Assembly (NCBI GenBank): GCA_031259795.1
Contig: JAIRLA010000196.1
Coordinates: forward strand, 1 to 6,878
Direction: 5' to 3'
Origin: Azoarcus sp.
GTDB lineage: Bacteria; Pseudomonadota; Gammaproteobacteria; Burkholderiales; Rhodocyclaceae
DNA: 6,878 nt
How positions within the stretch are numbered: position 1 is the stretch's first letter; each line of letters opens with the position of its first letter. Below, in pieces: positions 1-5,543 of this stretch. The position numbers and the translations under genes were made by a program. The notes under the pieces are model-generated. The model was not told where the DNA came from, made no database searches, and saw only the letters and a list, made by a program, of their open reading frames with translations.

Positions 1-449
1 TAGAGATTGCCGCGCACGCCCAAAAGCGCCGTGGGCACATCGAACGTGCTGTAACGTTCGCCATTGGGCGCGGGATTGCCGCTGCTGGCGCTCCGATTCT
101 GCGCCGAATAGCGTACCTGAACCGTGCCATAAACGGTCGTGTCGCGCGTCGACTTGGCGTTCTTGCGCTCGTACTGGCGCTCCTGGTCGTATTTGAAATT
201 TTCGAGGTCGGTGCGCACGCCATCCACATCGCTGGTCGTGGCCCTGTCGCTGTTTTCTTTTTGAAGCGTTTCCACCTGTTTCTGCAACGAATCGATGGAT
301 TGCCGCAGGGTTTCGATCTGCCGTTTCAGATCCTCGGCGGAAGCGCGCGGACTGTTCGTTTCGGCGAACACGGGCGGCGACGCGATCGCCATGGCCGACA
401 GCAGACCAGAGACCGCCAGGGCCAGTTTTGTTTTGTTTGCCACATTCAT
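1..449 (-). CDS. Outer-membrane porin with N-terminal coiled coil (5' part only)
   Basis: The reading frame starts at 449 and runs off the left edge, so only 149 N-terminal residues are visible. Residues 1-29 form a Sec signal peptide: a Lys-containing start, a hydrophobic core (LALAVSGLLSAMAIA) and a likely cut after VFA. Residues 38-68 make a heptad-like coiled coil (LKRQIETLRQSIDSLQKQVE). After a charged linker, residues 104-149 alternate like beta strands (TTVYGTVQVRYSAQNRS, then FDVPTALLGVRGNL). This order of signal peptide, coiled coil and barrel start is known from trimeric porins of the OprP/OprO and related types, so a substrate-uptake channel in the outer membrane is inferred. The Shine-Dalgarno AGAAGGA abuts the ATG. 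The GTG two codons later (443-441) has a better 6-base spacing and may be the true start. The gene lies downstream of a sigma-54-type hydrolase gene, behind an intrinsic terminator. The substrate is unknown. Confidence 0.75.
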   Translation of the reverse strand, partial: MNVANKTKLALAVSGLLSAMAIASPPVFAETNSPRASAEDLKRQIETLRQSIDSLQKQVETLQKENSDRATTSDVDGVRTDLENFKYDQERQYERKNAKSTRDTTVYGTVQVRYSAQNRSASSGNPAPNGERYSTFDVPTALLGVRGNL

Positions 450-483
450 TCCTTCTGGGAGTTGGGGGTACATGGTTCGGGAG

Positions 484-512
484 AAAAATCGCCGCCGGTC
501 CGCGCCCGGCGG
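484..512 (-). terminator. Intrinsic terminator after the amidohydrolase gene
   Basis: Read on the minus strand, a perfect 7-bp stem CCGCCGG/CCGGCGG (512-506 with 498-492) encloses a 7-base loop and is followed by CGA and a run of five T (488-484). It starts 8 bases past the amidohydrolase stop codon. This is a textbook Rho-independent terminator, although the T-run is short. The porin start lies only about 35 bases further on. Confidence 0.75.
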
Positions 513-520
513 GATGACGT

Positions 521-2059
521 TCAGGCCGCCGACTTCTGGACGGCCTTTTGTTGCTGCAATTGCGCTTCCACCGCGGTGCCCTGGAAGAAGCCGGGGTTGT
601 TGGCGGTATAAAAGTCGTAAGGCCCCTTGAATACCAATTGCTTGAAGTTGTCGGCGGAAATCGCGCCTTCTTCGACCAGTTGCCAGGTATCGGCGAGCGT
701 GGCGTTGAATTCGGGCACGTCCCAATGCCCCGCGTCGGACGAATAAATAACGTTCACCTGTGCCCTGAGCGGCGTCGCCCGGGTATTGAACGCATGGGAG
801 ACCGTGCGGTCGTCCGCCTCGTTGCCGAAATAGAAATTGGGAATATAGCGGTCGCGGATATCCTCCACGCTTTCGATGCCGGCCAGGGCGAAATCGTCGA
901 TCTCCAGCGGGTTTTGCTTGCGCCCGGTCTGGCCGAAAGCGATGCCGTAGACCCGGCGCAGCAGTTCTTCCTTGCTGTAATCCTTGCCGCGCGTCAGATC
1001 GCCGCCGTAGCGGGCGAAGTAGCCGCGCAGGGTCTCGATGTCGATGTTGTCCGGGTTGTATTTCTGCACCGCGTCGCGCCCGCGCTTGAGCCAGCGGTCG
1101 ACGAGGTGGGTGTAGACATTCGCGCCCCATGCCGCGCCGCCTTCGAGCAACGCGATGCGGAATTGCGGGAAGCGGCGCGTGACGCCGCCGAAAAAGAGCG
1201 CCTTGGCGAGCGCCTCGGAAGCATCGGCGAAATGGCCGATGTGGTTGAACATGTAATTCGATGCCGAGTTGCGCGCCGACCAGCCCATACCGGCGGAATG
1301 GGTCGTGGGATTGACTCCGAGTTCGATGGTCTTGGCCCAGAACGGGTCGTAGTCGTATTCGCTGTCGAGCGCGAGGAAATCGAGATACTGGATGTGCCGC
1401 GCCAGTTCCGGGTGTCTGTCGAGCGGATACTTGACCGTCAGCGCCTTGACCGGCCTGCGCACCGCGCCCGGAATGATCGCCGTTTTCAACCCCAGCTCGT
1501 GCACGGCGAATTCCAGCTCCTCGATGCCCTCCTGCGGCGTGTGGAGCGGAATCACGGCCACCGGGGTCAGGCGGTCGGCATAGGGGCGGTAAACGTCGGC
1601 GTTGTAATGGTTGATGGCGCGCGCCAGCACGCGGCGCAGGTCGTCGCGGTGGGAATGGATCGGGAACAGCGTGATGTTCGGGTACAGCACGGCGAAATCG
1701 CTGCCCTGTTCCTGGAGGCGTTCGTACAGGAGCCTGGGCAGGAGCGCGGTGGCCAAGTCCCTGGTATTGCGCGCCGGCAGCGCCCAGAACGGCGGGCGGT
1801 TGAGGCGATGGTTGCGGCGCTCGTCCGGCGAGTAGCCATACCATTCGCTCGCCGCCACCGTCAGGCCGTCCTTGAGGTGGGCGCGCACCTGATCGACAAG
1901 CTTCACGCCGCCGTATTTGGCGATATAGTCTTCGAGCAGGGGGGCGAAGTCGATCGTGTGGATATCGGTGTCGATCACGGGGTAATTCAGCAGGGAACGA
2001 ACCTTGGCTGATTTCGACTTGTTCTTTTGCGAGAGAAAAACGTCGTTGACGATGCTCAT
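521..2059 (-). CDS. Amidohydrolase-2 family metal-dependent hydrolase (TIM barrel)
   Basis: This is a 512-residue cytoplasmic protein with no signal peptide. Features of the PF04909-type fold (the ACMSD / iso-orotate decarboxylase / LigI relatives) are visible. The first barrel strand carries VIDTDIH (D30, D32, H34), a D-x-D-x-H variant of the usual D/E-x-H-x-H metal motif. Candidate metal or catalytic histidines are H254 (NPTTHSAG) and H273/H276 (NHIGHF). The strand FPQFRIALLEGGAAW (297-311) is typical of the family, and D442 (YSSDAGHWD) is the expected last-strand Asp. Family members hydrolyse or decarboxylate acids and ring-cleavage products; the substrate here cannot be named. At 512 residues it is longer than the roughly 300-400 residues common in the family, with extra helices at about 320-410. 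The start at 2059 is preferred over an upstream in-frame ATG (2113) because GGAG sits 6 bases ahead and the predicted transcript begins near 2121. Upstream is a sigma-54 promoter, downstream an intrinsic terminator and a porin gene. Confidence 0.88.
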   Translation of the reverse strand: MSIVNDVFLSQKNKSKSAKVRSLLNYPVIDTDIHTIDFAPLLEDYIAKYGGVKLVDQVRAHLKDGLTVAASEWYGYSPDERRNHRLNRPPFWALPARNTRDLATALLPRLLYERLQEQGSDFAVLYPNITLFPIHSHRDDLRRVLARAINHYNADVYRPYADRLTPVAVIPLHTPQEGIEELEFAVHELGLKTAIIPGAVRRPVKALTVKYPLDRHPELARHIQYLDFLALDSEYDYDPFWAKTIELGVNPTTHSAGMGWSARNSASNYMFNHIGHFADASEALAKALFFGGVTRRFPQFRIALLEGGAAWGANVYTHLVDRWLKRGRDAVQKYNPDNIDIETLRGYFARYGGDLTRGKDYSKEELLRRVYGIAFGQTGRKQNPLEIDDFALAGIESVEDIRDRYIPNFYFGNEADDRTVSHAFNTRATPLRAQVNVIYSSDAGHWDVPEFNATLADTWQLVEEGAISADNFKQLVFKGPYDFYTANNPGFFQGTAVEAQLQQQKAVQKSAA

Positions 2060-2131
2060 CGTGGGCTCCGGACAAATGGAAGTGTTTGGAAGCGAAAAGG
2101 CGTGACGAAACAAAGCGCCGCAAGGATCATT

Positions 2132-2148
2132 AGCAAACGGCGTGCCAG
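2132..2148 (-). promoter_or_regulatory. Sigma-54 (-24/-12) promoter of the amidohydrolase gene
   Basis: The minus strand reads CTGGCACGCCGTTTGCT, matching the consensus TGGCACG-N4-TTGCW at every defined base, with the required 10 bases between the GG and GC doublets. Taking C2133 as -12, transcription would start near 2121, giving a 62-base leader before the ATG at 2059. Sigma-54 promoters are silent without an AAA+ enhancer-binding activator, so strict control by a substrate or nitrogen/carbon signal is inferred. No activator gene lies in this window. Confidence 0.75.
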
Positions 2149-2220
2149 CAAATTTCTCCCGGGAAAACAGCGACTTGCGTCATGCCGCGTTGAGAGAGCG
2201 CCGCCGTGTTGCTACGGGAT

Positions 2221-2283
2221 CAACAATCGGCTGTTGCAAATGGCGAAAAATGGTTGCGGCGCGACAATCGCAATAAGGATTGC
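2221..2283. promoter_or_regulatory. Possible upstream activator region (two short inverted repeats)
   Basis: Two small dyads lie about 100-160 bases upstream of the predicted sigma-54 start: CAACA-6 bases-TGTTG (2221-2236) and GCAAT-4 bases-ATTGC (2270-2283). Enhancer-binding proteins usually bind dyads at this distance. The half-sites are only 5 bases, so chance occurrence is quite possible, and no family-specific operator is recognised. Confidence 0.25.
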
Positions 2284-2370
2284 CGCTGACGAACCGTTGT
2301 GAAAAGAATTGCTTAAGAATGCGGTTTTATATTTAGAACCTGTTCCAATAGGCTCGCCGTGAACCGCCAT

Positions 2371-2408
2371 ATGGATTGCCACGGCGCTGCGCTCCTCGCA
2401 ATGACGAG
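2371..2408. repeat. REP-like interspersed repeat
   Basis: The core GATTGCC...CTCCTCGCAATGACGAG folds with ATTGC pairing to GCAAT and an inner GCG/CGC hairpin. It belongs to a type of short dispersed repeat common between genes in many proteobacteria; read on the minus strand its frames give the familiar pseudo-peptide HCEERSAVAIH. It lies 43 bases downstream of yacG. The 11-mer GGAGCGCAGCG on its minus strand (2395-2385) also occurs in the large inverted repeat at 6624-6634. Confidence 0.6.
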
Positions 2409-2421
2409 TTCTTCCACCGGG

Positions 2422-2454
2422 ACGCCTGTCCACTCCCCACCGCAAAGAAGTCAG
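2422..2454 (-). repeat. 33-base interspersed repeat, copy 1 (abuts yacG stop)
   Basis: Read on the minus strand from 2454 to 2422, this block matches 6638-6670 on the plus strand at 30 of 33 bases. The shared part includes TTCTTTGCGGTGG and AGTGGACAGGCGT. It overlaps the last codon position and stop of yacG by 4 bases, so the repeat begins essentially at the gene end. Confidence 0.6.
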
Positions 2455-2666
2455 GCGAGGGAATCCGCGTTTCCCGGGGCTTCGGGTTCGCTGTCCGACG
2501 GCGCGGCGGGGACGCGGTATTGCCCGGACGCCCATGCTCCGAGGTCGATTTGTTTGCAACGCGCCGAACAAAAGGGGCGATAAGGATTCGCCGCGTTCCA
2601 GACGCTTTCCTTGCCGCATTGCGGGCAACGCACGGTGCGCGCGCGGGGCGTGGAAGGCGTATTCAT
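2451..2666 (-). CDS. yacG: DNA gyrase inhibitor YacG (small zinc protein)
   Basis: This 71-residue protein has the YacG zinc site: C14-PQ-C17, then 15 residues, then C33-SAR-C37, the same spacing as the four zinc ligands of E. coli YacG. The following stretch [16 protein letters not shown] (30-45) is the family signature. The C-terminal tail is Pro/Ala/Glu-rich ([14 protein letters not shown]) and presumably disordered. YacG is known to bind the GyrB C-terminal region and block DNA binding by gyrase. The ATG (2666) overlaps the zapD stop as ATGA, so translation is probably coupled; a longer frame running to 3074 is only a shadow of zapD. It is the last gene of the cluster, and no clean intrinsic terminator follows, only repeats. 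The coaE-zapD-yacG order is typical of beta- and gammaproteobacteria. Confidence 0.93.
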   Translation of the reverse strand: MNTPSTPRARTVRCPQCGKESVWNAANPYRPFCSARCKQIDLGAWASGQYRVPAAPSDSEPEAPGNADSLA

Positions 2667-3415
2667 AGACCGCAGAAAGTCAGCTCGAACGGCAGGTCGC
2701 GCTCGATCGGGCGGGGGCGCGAGGTTTCGGGCAACACGAAGCGAATGTTCAGCGCATATCTGTTGGCGCTGATCTCGGGCACGGCGACTTCGGCGCGGGC
2801 GACGCGCAGGCGGATCATTTGCGCGCTGCTGCCGCTCAGGTTCATCAGGAAAGTACCGGCGCGCGCCACCTGCGCTTCTTCGTGCCCGCTCGAACGCAAT
2901 AGCCGCAGCACGATGAAAAGCGCCTCTTCGATGGGCGCAAGCGGCTTGATCCAGTTTTCGAGGTCGCGCCGCCGGATTTCGGCGTCGCTGTTGAGCCAGT
3001 AATGATAGGAGGGCAGATCGAATTCGCATGCGCCGCCGGGAATGGCGGCGCGGCTGCGGATGCCCATCAGCCATTCGTTCTCGCGCAGATGCTGGCCGAA
3101 TTTCCCCGCCATGGACAGCAGGTTCGTGGAAGCCTGCTCGATTTCCCTGAGCGCGTCGCTGAGCGCGTTCTCGGAAATATCCGGGTTATCGCGGAACGAC
3201 ATCAGGATCTGGCGCTGCCGTTCGAGTTCCTGGGCGAGGTCGATCTTCAGATCGGCCCGTCCGGCCACTTCGATCGTCTCGAACAGGGACAGGAGCGCGA
3301 CATGATGATGGAAGGGATTGTCGCTGCCGCGGAAATGGGCGCTTTTCTTGAGCAGGTCTTCCAGGCGCAGAAGAGTGCGGATGCGCTCGTTGAAAGGATA
3401 TTCGTAGCTGATCAC
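2663..3415 (-). CDS. zapD: Cell division protein ZapD (Z-ring cross-linker)
   Basis: This is a 250-residue soluble cytoplasmic protein, the usual length for the family. Visible signatures are [19 protein letters not shown] (4-22) at the N-terminus, a helical region (about 15-110), [20 protein letters not shown] (113-132) followed by DLPSYHYWL, then the C-terminal beta part with [14 protein letters not shown] (213-226) and PFELTF (242-247). ZapD binds the FtsZ C-terminal tail and bundles FtsZ filaments in the early division ring. The start chosen is GTG at 3415: family proteins begin right at this point, and GGAA lies about 5 bases upstream. The open frame extends 44 codons further to 3547, but that extension has no family resemblance and would overlap coaE by 40 bases. 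The gene follows coaE after 92 bases and overlaps yacG by 4. Confidence 0.93.
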   Translation of the reverse strand: MISYEYPFNERIRTLLRLEDLLKKSAHFRGSDNPFHHHVALLSLFETIEVAGRADLKIDLAQELERQRQILMSFRDNPDISENALSDALREIEQASTNLLSMAGKFGQHLRENEWLMGIRSRAAIPGGACEFDLPSYHYWLNSDAEIRRRDLENWIKPLAPIEEALFIVLRLLRSSGHEEAQVARAGTFLMNLSGSSAQMIRLRVARAEVAVPEISANRYALNIRFVLPETSRPRPIERDLPFELTFCGL

Positions 3416-3479
3416 ACGCGCGTTCCGAAAACAGAAATTGAAGGCTTCGGGACAAGATGGGACTGTCCGGCAAACGAGG

Positions 3480-3488
3480 ATGATAACA
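3480..3488 (-). promoter_or_regulatory. Possible extended -10 promoter ahead of zapD
   Basis: The minus strand reads TGTTATCAT (3488-3480), an extended -10 motif (TG-N-TATAAT with one mismatch), in the 92-base gap between coaE and zapD. No good -35 is seen. The predicted start near 3473 would leave a leader of about 58 bases. This is a weak call based on one motif. Confidence 0.25.
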
Positions 3489-3507
3489 CGCCGTCCACAA
3501 GGAGAAT

Positions 3508-4131
3508 TCACCTTCCGGGCATAGCATTTGTCATCGAAAGGTAACATTGGTGCAAAATGTCGACCCGGGCGTGGAGCGCCGCGAGCGTACCGCTGTTGTC
3601 GATGATGTCGTCGGCGGCGGCAAGCCGCGCTTCACGGCTGGCCTGCGCGGCGAGGATCGTTTCGACTTCGGCGGCGGACAGGCCGTCGCGCCGGATGACG
3701 CGGGCAATCTGCGATTCGCGCGGACAATCGACTACGCAGACGCGGTCGCAGCGCGCGCGCCAGCGCCCGGTCTCGACCAGCAGGGGAATATCGAGGAGCA
3801 CATAGGGGCTGGCGGCGGCGGCGCAACGGCGCGCGCTGGCGGCTTCGATCAAGGGATGCAGGATGGCTTCGAGGCGCGCGCGCGCGGCGGCGTCGCTGAA
3901 GACGAGGGCGCGCATGCGGGCGCGATCGAGGCCGCCATCGGCGGCAATCAGCGCCTCGCCAAATGCCGCGCGCAGGGCGGGAATGGCCGCGCCGCCGGGC
4001 GCGGTCAGTTCGCGGGAAAGCGCGTCGGCGTCGACGACGGCGATGCCGTGGCTGGCGAAGCGCGCCGCGACGGCGCTCTTGCCGCTGCCGATGCCGCCGG
4101 TGAGGCCGATCTTCAGCGCGCCGCCGCTCAT
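3508..4131 (-). CDS. coaE: Dephospho-CoA kinase
   Basis: This 207-residue P-loop kinase phosphorylates the ribose 3'-OH of dephospho-CoA with ATP, the last step of coenzyme A synthesis, in the cytoplasm. Visible are the Walker A motif GGIGSGKS (12-19), the family motif VVDADALSREL (32-42) with the substrate-site Asp, LHP (91-93), the core strand YVLLDIPLLVETGRW (110-124), the lid region with RVIRRDGLS (144-152), and ADDIIDNSGT (173-182) near the C-terminus. Length is normal. The ATG at 4131 overlaps the SPOR gene stop as ATGA; a GTG three codons upstream (4140) is an alternative. Neither has a clear Shine-Dalgarno, so coupled translation is likely. In many betaproteobacteria coaE follows pilD; here it follows the birA-coaX-SPOR module instead. 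Confidence 0.96.
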   Translation of the reverse strand: MSGGALKIGLTGGIGSGKSAVAARFASHGIAVVDADALSRELTAPGGAAIPALRAAFGEALIAADGGLDRARMRALVFSDAAARARLEAILHPLIEAASARRCAAAASPYVLLDIPLLVETGRWRARCDRVCVVDCPRESQIARVIRRDGLSAAEVETILAAQASREARLAAADDIIDNSGTLAALHARVDILHQCYLSMTNAMPGR

Positions 4132-4823
4132 GACTGGCACGGTCTATAGCGTCTGGCAAAAGCATGCCCGGCCAGCGCGGCATCGAGTTCTTCCGCGCTG
4201 GCCATGACCTCGACGCGGCTCTCGGTGACGGTGCGCTCTTCGATCCCGACGTTCTTCACGCCCATGTCGCGCAAAGTCCCGAGATGGCGCGTGGCGTTCT
4301 GCTTCGTCTTGAACAGACCGAGCGAAATGGCGTACTGGTTGGGGCTGGACTCCTGGACGAAAATATCCTTGCCGGTGATGCCCATGGCGCGCAGGCTGCG
4401 CTCCAGATTCCGGGCGGCCTCGCGGCTGGGCAACGGCGGGATGCGCACGTTCCACAACACCGGCGTCTCGACATCGCGCGTATTGGCATCCAGGCCGGCG
4501 GAGGCCAGCAGCGCCAGCAAACGGTCGATCTGCGCTTTATCGAGGCCGCTCCACACCACGCACGTCCGGGCGCCGGACGCCGCCGCGCGCGGCGAAGAGG
4601 ACGGCGCGGGCGCGGGCGGCGCGATCTGGATGATCGCGGGTTCCGCGTCCGGAGGGGCGGTACGGCCAAGAATCTTTATATGGTCGGGATATAGCTGCCT
4701 GTCGAGGCGTTCAGGCTCCGTCGCGTCGGGCCGCTGGTCGCTGCCGAACCAGCCGTGCGCGGCGGCGAAGACCAGAACATTGAGCAACACGAGGAAAATG
4801 GCGAAAAAACGTAACGTCGTCAT
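4128..4823 (-). CDS. Membrane-anchored SPOR-domain protein
   Basis: The 231-residue protein has one N-terminal membrane segment (residues 4-22, LRFFAIFLVLLNVLVFAAA), probably uncleaved with the rest in the periplasm. A Pro/Ala/Ser-rich linker follows (about 55-84). The C-terminal part (about 120-197) looks like a SPOR domain: WNVRIPPLPSREAARNLERS, then QYAISLGLFKTKQNATRHL and a last MGVKNVGIEER strand. SPOR domains bind peptidoglycan stripped of stem peptides at the division site, so a role in septal wall metabolism is inferred; the specific function is unknown. C88 and C229 could form a disulfide. Proteins of this kind often follow coaX in betaproteobacteria. The start is 6 bases after the coaX stop with a weak GAG signal; the stop overlaps coaE. 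It is the second division-linked gene of the cluster, with zapD. Confidence 0.82.
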   Translation of the reverse strand: MTTLRFFAIFLVLLNVLVFAAAHGWFGSDQRPDATEPERLDRQLYPDHIKILGRTAPPDAEPAIIQIAPPAPAPSSSPRAAASGARTCVVWSGLDKAQIDRLLALLASAGLDANTRDVETPVLWNVRIPPLPSREAARNLERSLRAMGITGKDIFVQESSPNQYAISLGLFKTKQNATRHLGTLRDMGVKNVGIEERTVTESRVEVMASAEELDAALAGHAFARRYRPCQS

Positions 4824-4829
4824 GGCATC

Positions 4830-5543
4830 TCAGGCGGCGCGGGCGATCCGGTACAAACCATCGAGGACGATGTTTTCAACTCGCTGGAATGGAATATCGA
4901 GCAACGGATCGATTTCGTCGGCGTTGCCGCCGCTGAGCAGGCACACGGCGGAAGCGTCGCCCATGTGGCGAAAGACGCGCTCGATCGCCCCCGCCTGCGC
5001 GCTGAGGCAACCCGAAATGATGGCGTCGGCGGTATCGCGCGGGCGGGTGCGATACCGTCCCGCCAACGGCGGCAACTGCGCCGTGCCCTCGCTGAGCGCC
5101 TGCCGCATCAACGCCACGCCGGGAAGAATCATGCCGCCGACGAAGCGCCCGTCGGCGGCCAGGATGTCCAGCGTGGTCGCCGTACCCGCCATGACCATCA
5201 GCACGGCGGTATCGGGGTGGCGTCCGCGCGCGCCGATCAGTCCCGCCCAGCGGTCGGCCCCGAGCCGCGCCGGATGCACATACATATTGCGCACGCCGCA
5301 ACGCTGCGCGCTGGAACCGACCCACTCCAGCGCCAGCCCCCGGCGGACGGCCATCGCCGCCAGCGCCTCGCCTTTCGCGGGACCGGCAACGTTGCAACCC
5401 AGCACGCGAGTAATGCCGGGCGTCTCGATGCACGCCGCCAGTTCGGCGGTGGCATCGTGCGTACACGCGCCCGAGGCATACACACTTTCCCCGACGAGAC
5501 GCCATTTGATCCGGCTGTTACCGGCGTCGATGAGCAGCATCAT
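4830..5543 (-). CDS. coaX: Type III pantothenate kinase (Baf family)
   Basis: This 237-residue ASKHA-fold kinase converts pantothenate to 4'-phosphopantothenate, the first committed step of CoA synthesis. Type III enzymes are not feedback-inhibited by CoA and need a monovalent cation. Motifs: the N-terminal phosphate loop LLIDAGNSRIKW (3-14), the substrate motif GADRWAGLIGA (95-105) with the catalytic-type Asp in GADR, the second phosphate loop AGTATTLD (119-126), GGMILPGV (136-143), and LSGGNADEI (203-211). In this proteobacterial branch the residue two before GTA is not Asp, as is usual for Baf-like members. The first ATG (5543) is chosen because it overlaps the birA stop as ATGA; a second ATG follows immediately. 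No sign of coaA (type I kinase) is seen in this window. The protein is cytoplasmic, presumably dimeric. Confidence 0.95.
   Translation of the reverse strand: MMLLIDAGNSRIKWRLVGESVYASGACTHDATAELAACIETPGITRVLGCNVAGPAKGEALAAMAVRRGLALEWVGSSAQRCGVRNMYVHPARLGADRWAGLIGARGRHPDTAVLMVMAGTATTLDILAADGRFVGGMILPGVALMRQALSEGTAQLPPLAGRYRTRPRDTADAIISGCLSAQAGAIERVFRHMGDASAVCLLSGGNADEIDPLLDIPFQRVENIVLDGLYRIARAA

Larger units (their letters stand above)
2060..2450. other. Intergenic region between yacG and the amidohydrolase gene
   Basis: This 391-base stretch has no credible gene. From right to left it holds a 33-base interspersed repeat abutting the yacG stop, a REP-like hairpin repeat (2371-2408), an AT-rich stretch (about 2300-2345), two short inverted repeats (2270-2283 and 2221-2236), an 8-base palindrome TCCCGGGA (2157-2164), a sigma-54-type promoter (2132-2148) and a 62-base leader to the amidohydrolase start. 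Reading frames across it encode only repeat-derived peptides. Confidence 0.7.

Noticed and set aside
548..2011. Plus-strand open frame of 487 codons antisense to the amidohydrolase gene
   Set aside because: It is a high-GC shadow: composition is rich in Arg/Val/Glu, no family motif is present, and the minus frame is a clear protein with promoter and Shine-Dalgarno.
2060..2113. Longer amidohydrolase start at 2113
   Set aside because: It has no Shine-Dalgarno of note and would start only about 8 bases after the predicted sigma-54 transcript start; the ATG at 2059 has GGAG at proper spacing.
2310..2350. Sigma-70 promoter in the AT-rich stretch (TTGGAA and TATAAA on the minus strand)
   Set aside because: The spacing between the hexamers is about 11 bases, far too short, and the site is about 270 bases from the nearest start.
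2212..2628. Minus-strand frame of 138 codons across the intergenic repeats
   Set aside because: It overlaps yacG and contains the repeat-derived string HCEERSAVAIH, which marks a dispersed repeat rather than a protein.
2667..3074. Extension of the yacG frame up to 3074
   Set aside because: It overlaps zapD in another frame and has Arg/Ala-rich shadow composition; the YacG family begins at the ATG at 2666.
4132..4140. GTG start of coaE at 4140
   Set aside because: Possible, but the ATGA overlap at 4131 is the simpler coupled start and the three extra residues have no family support.
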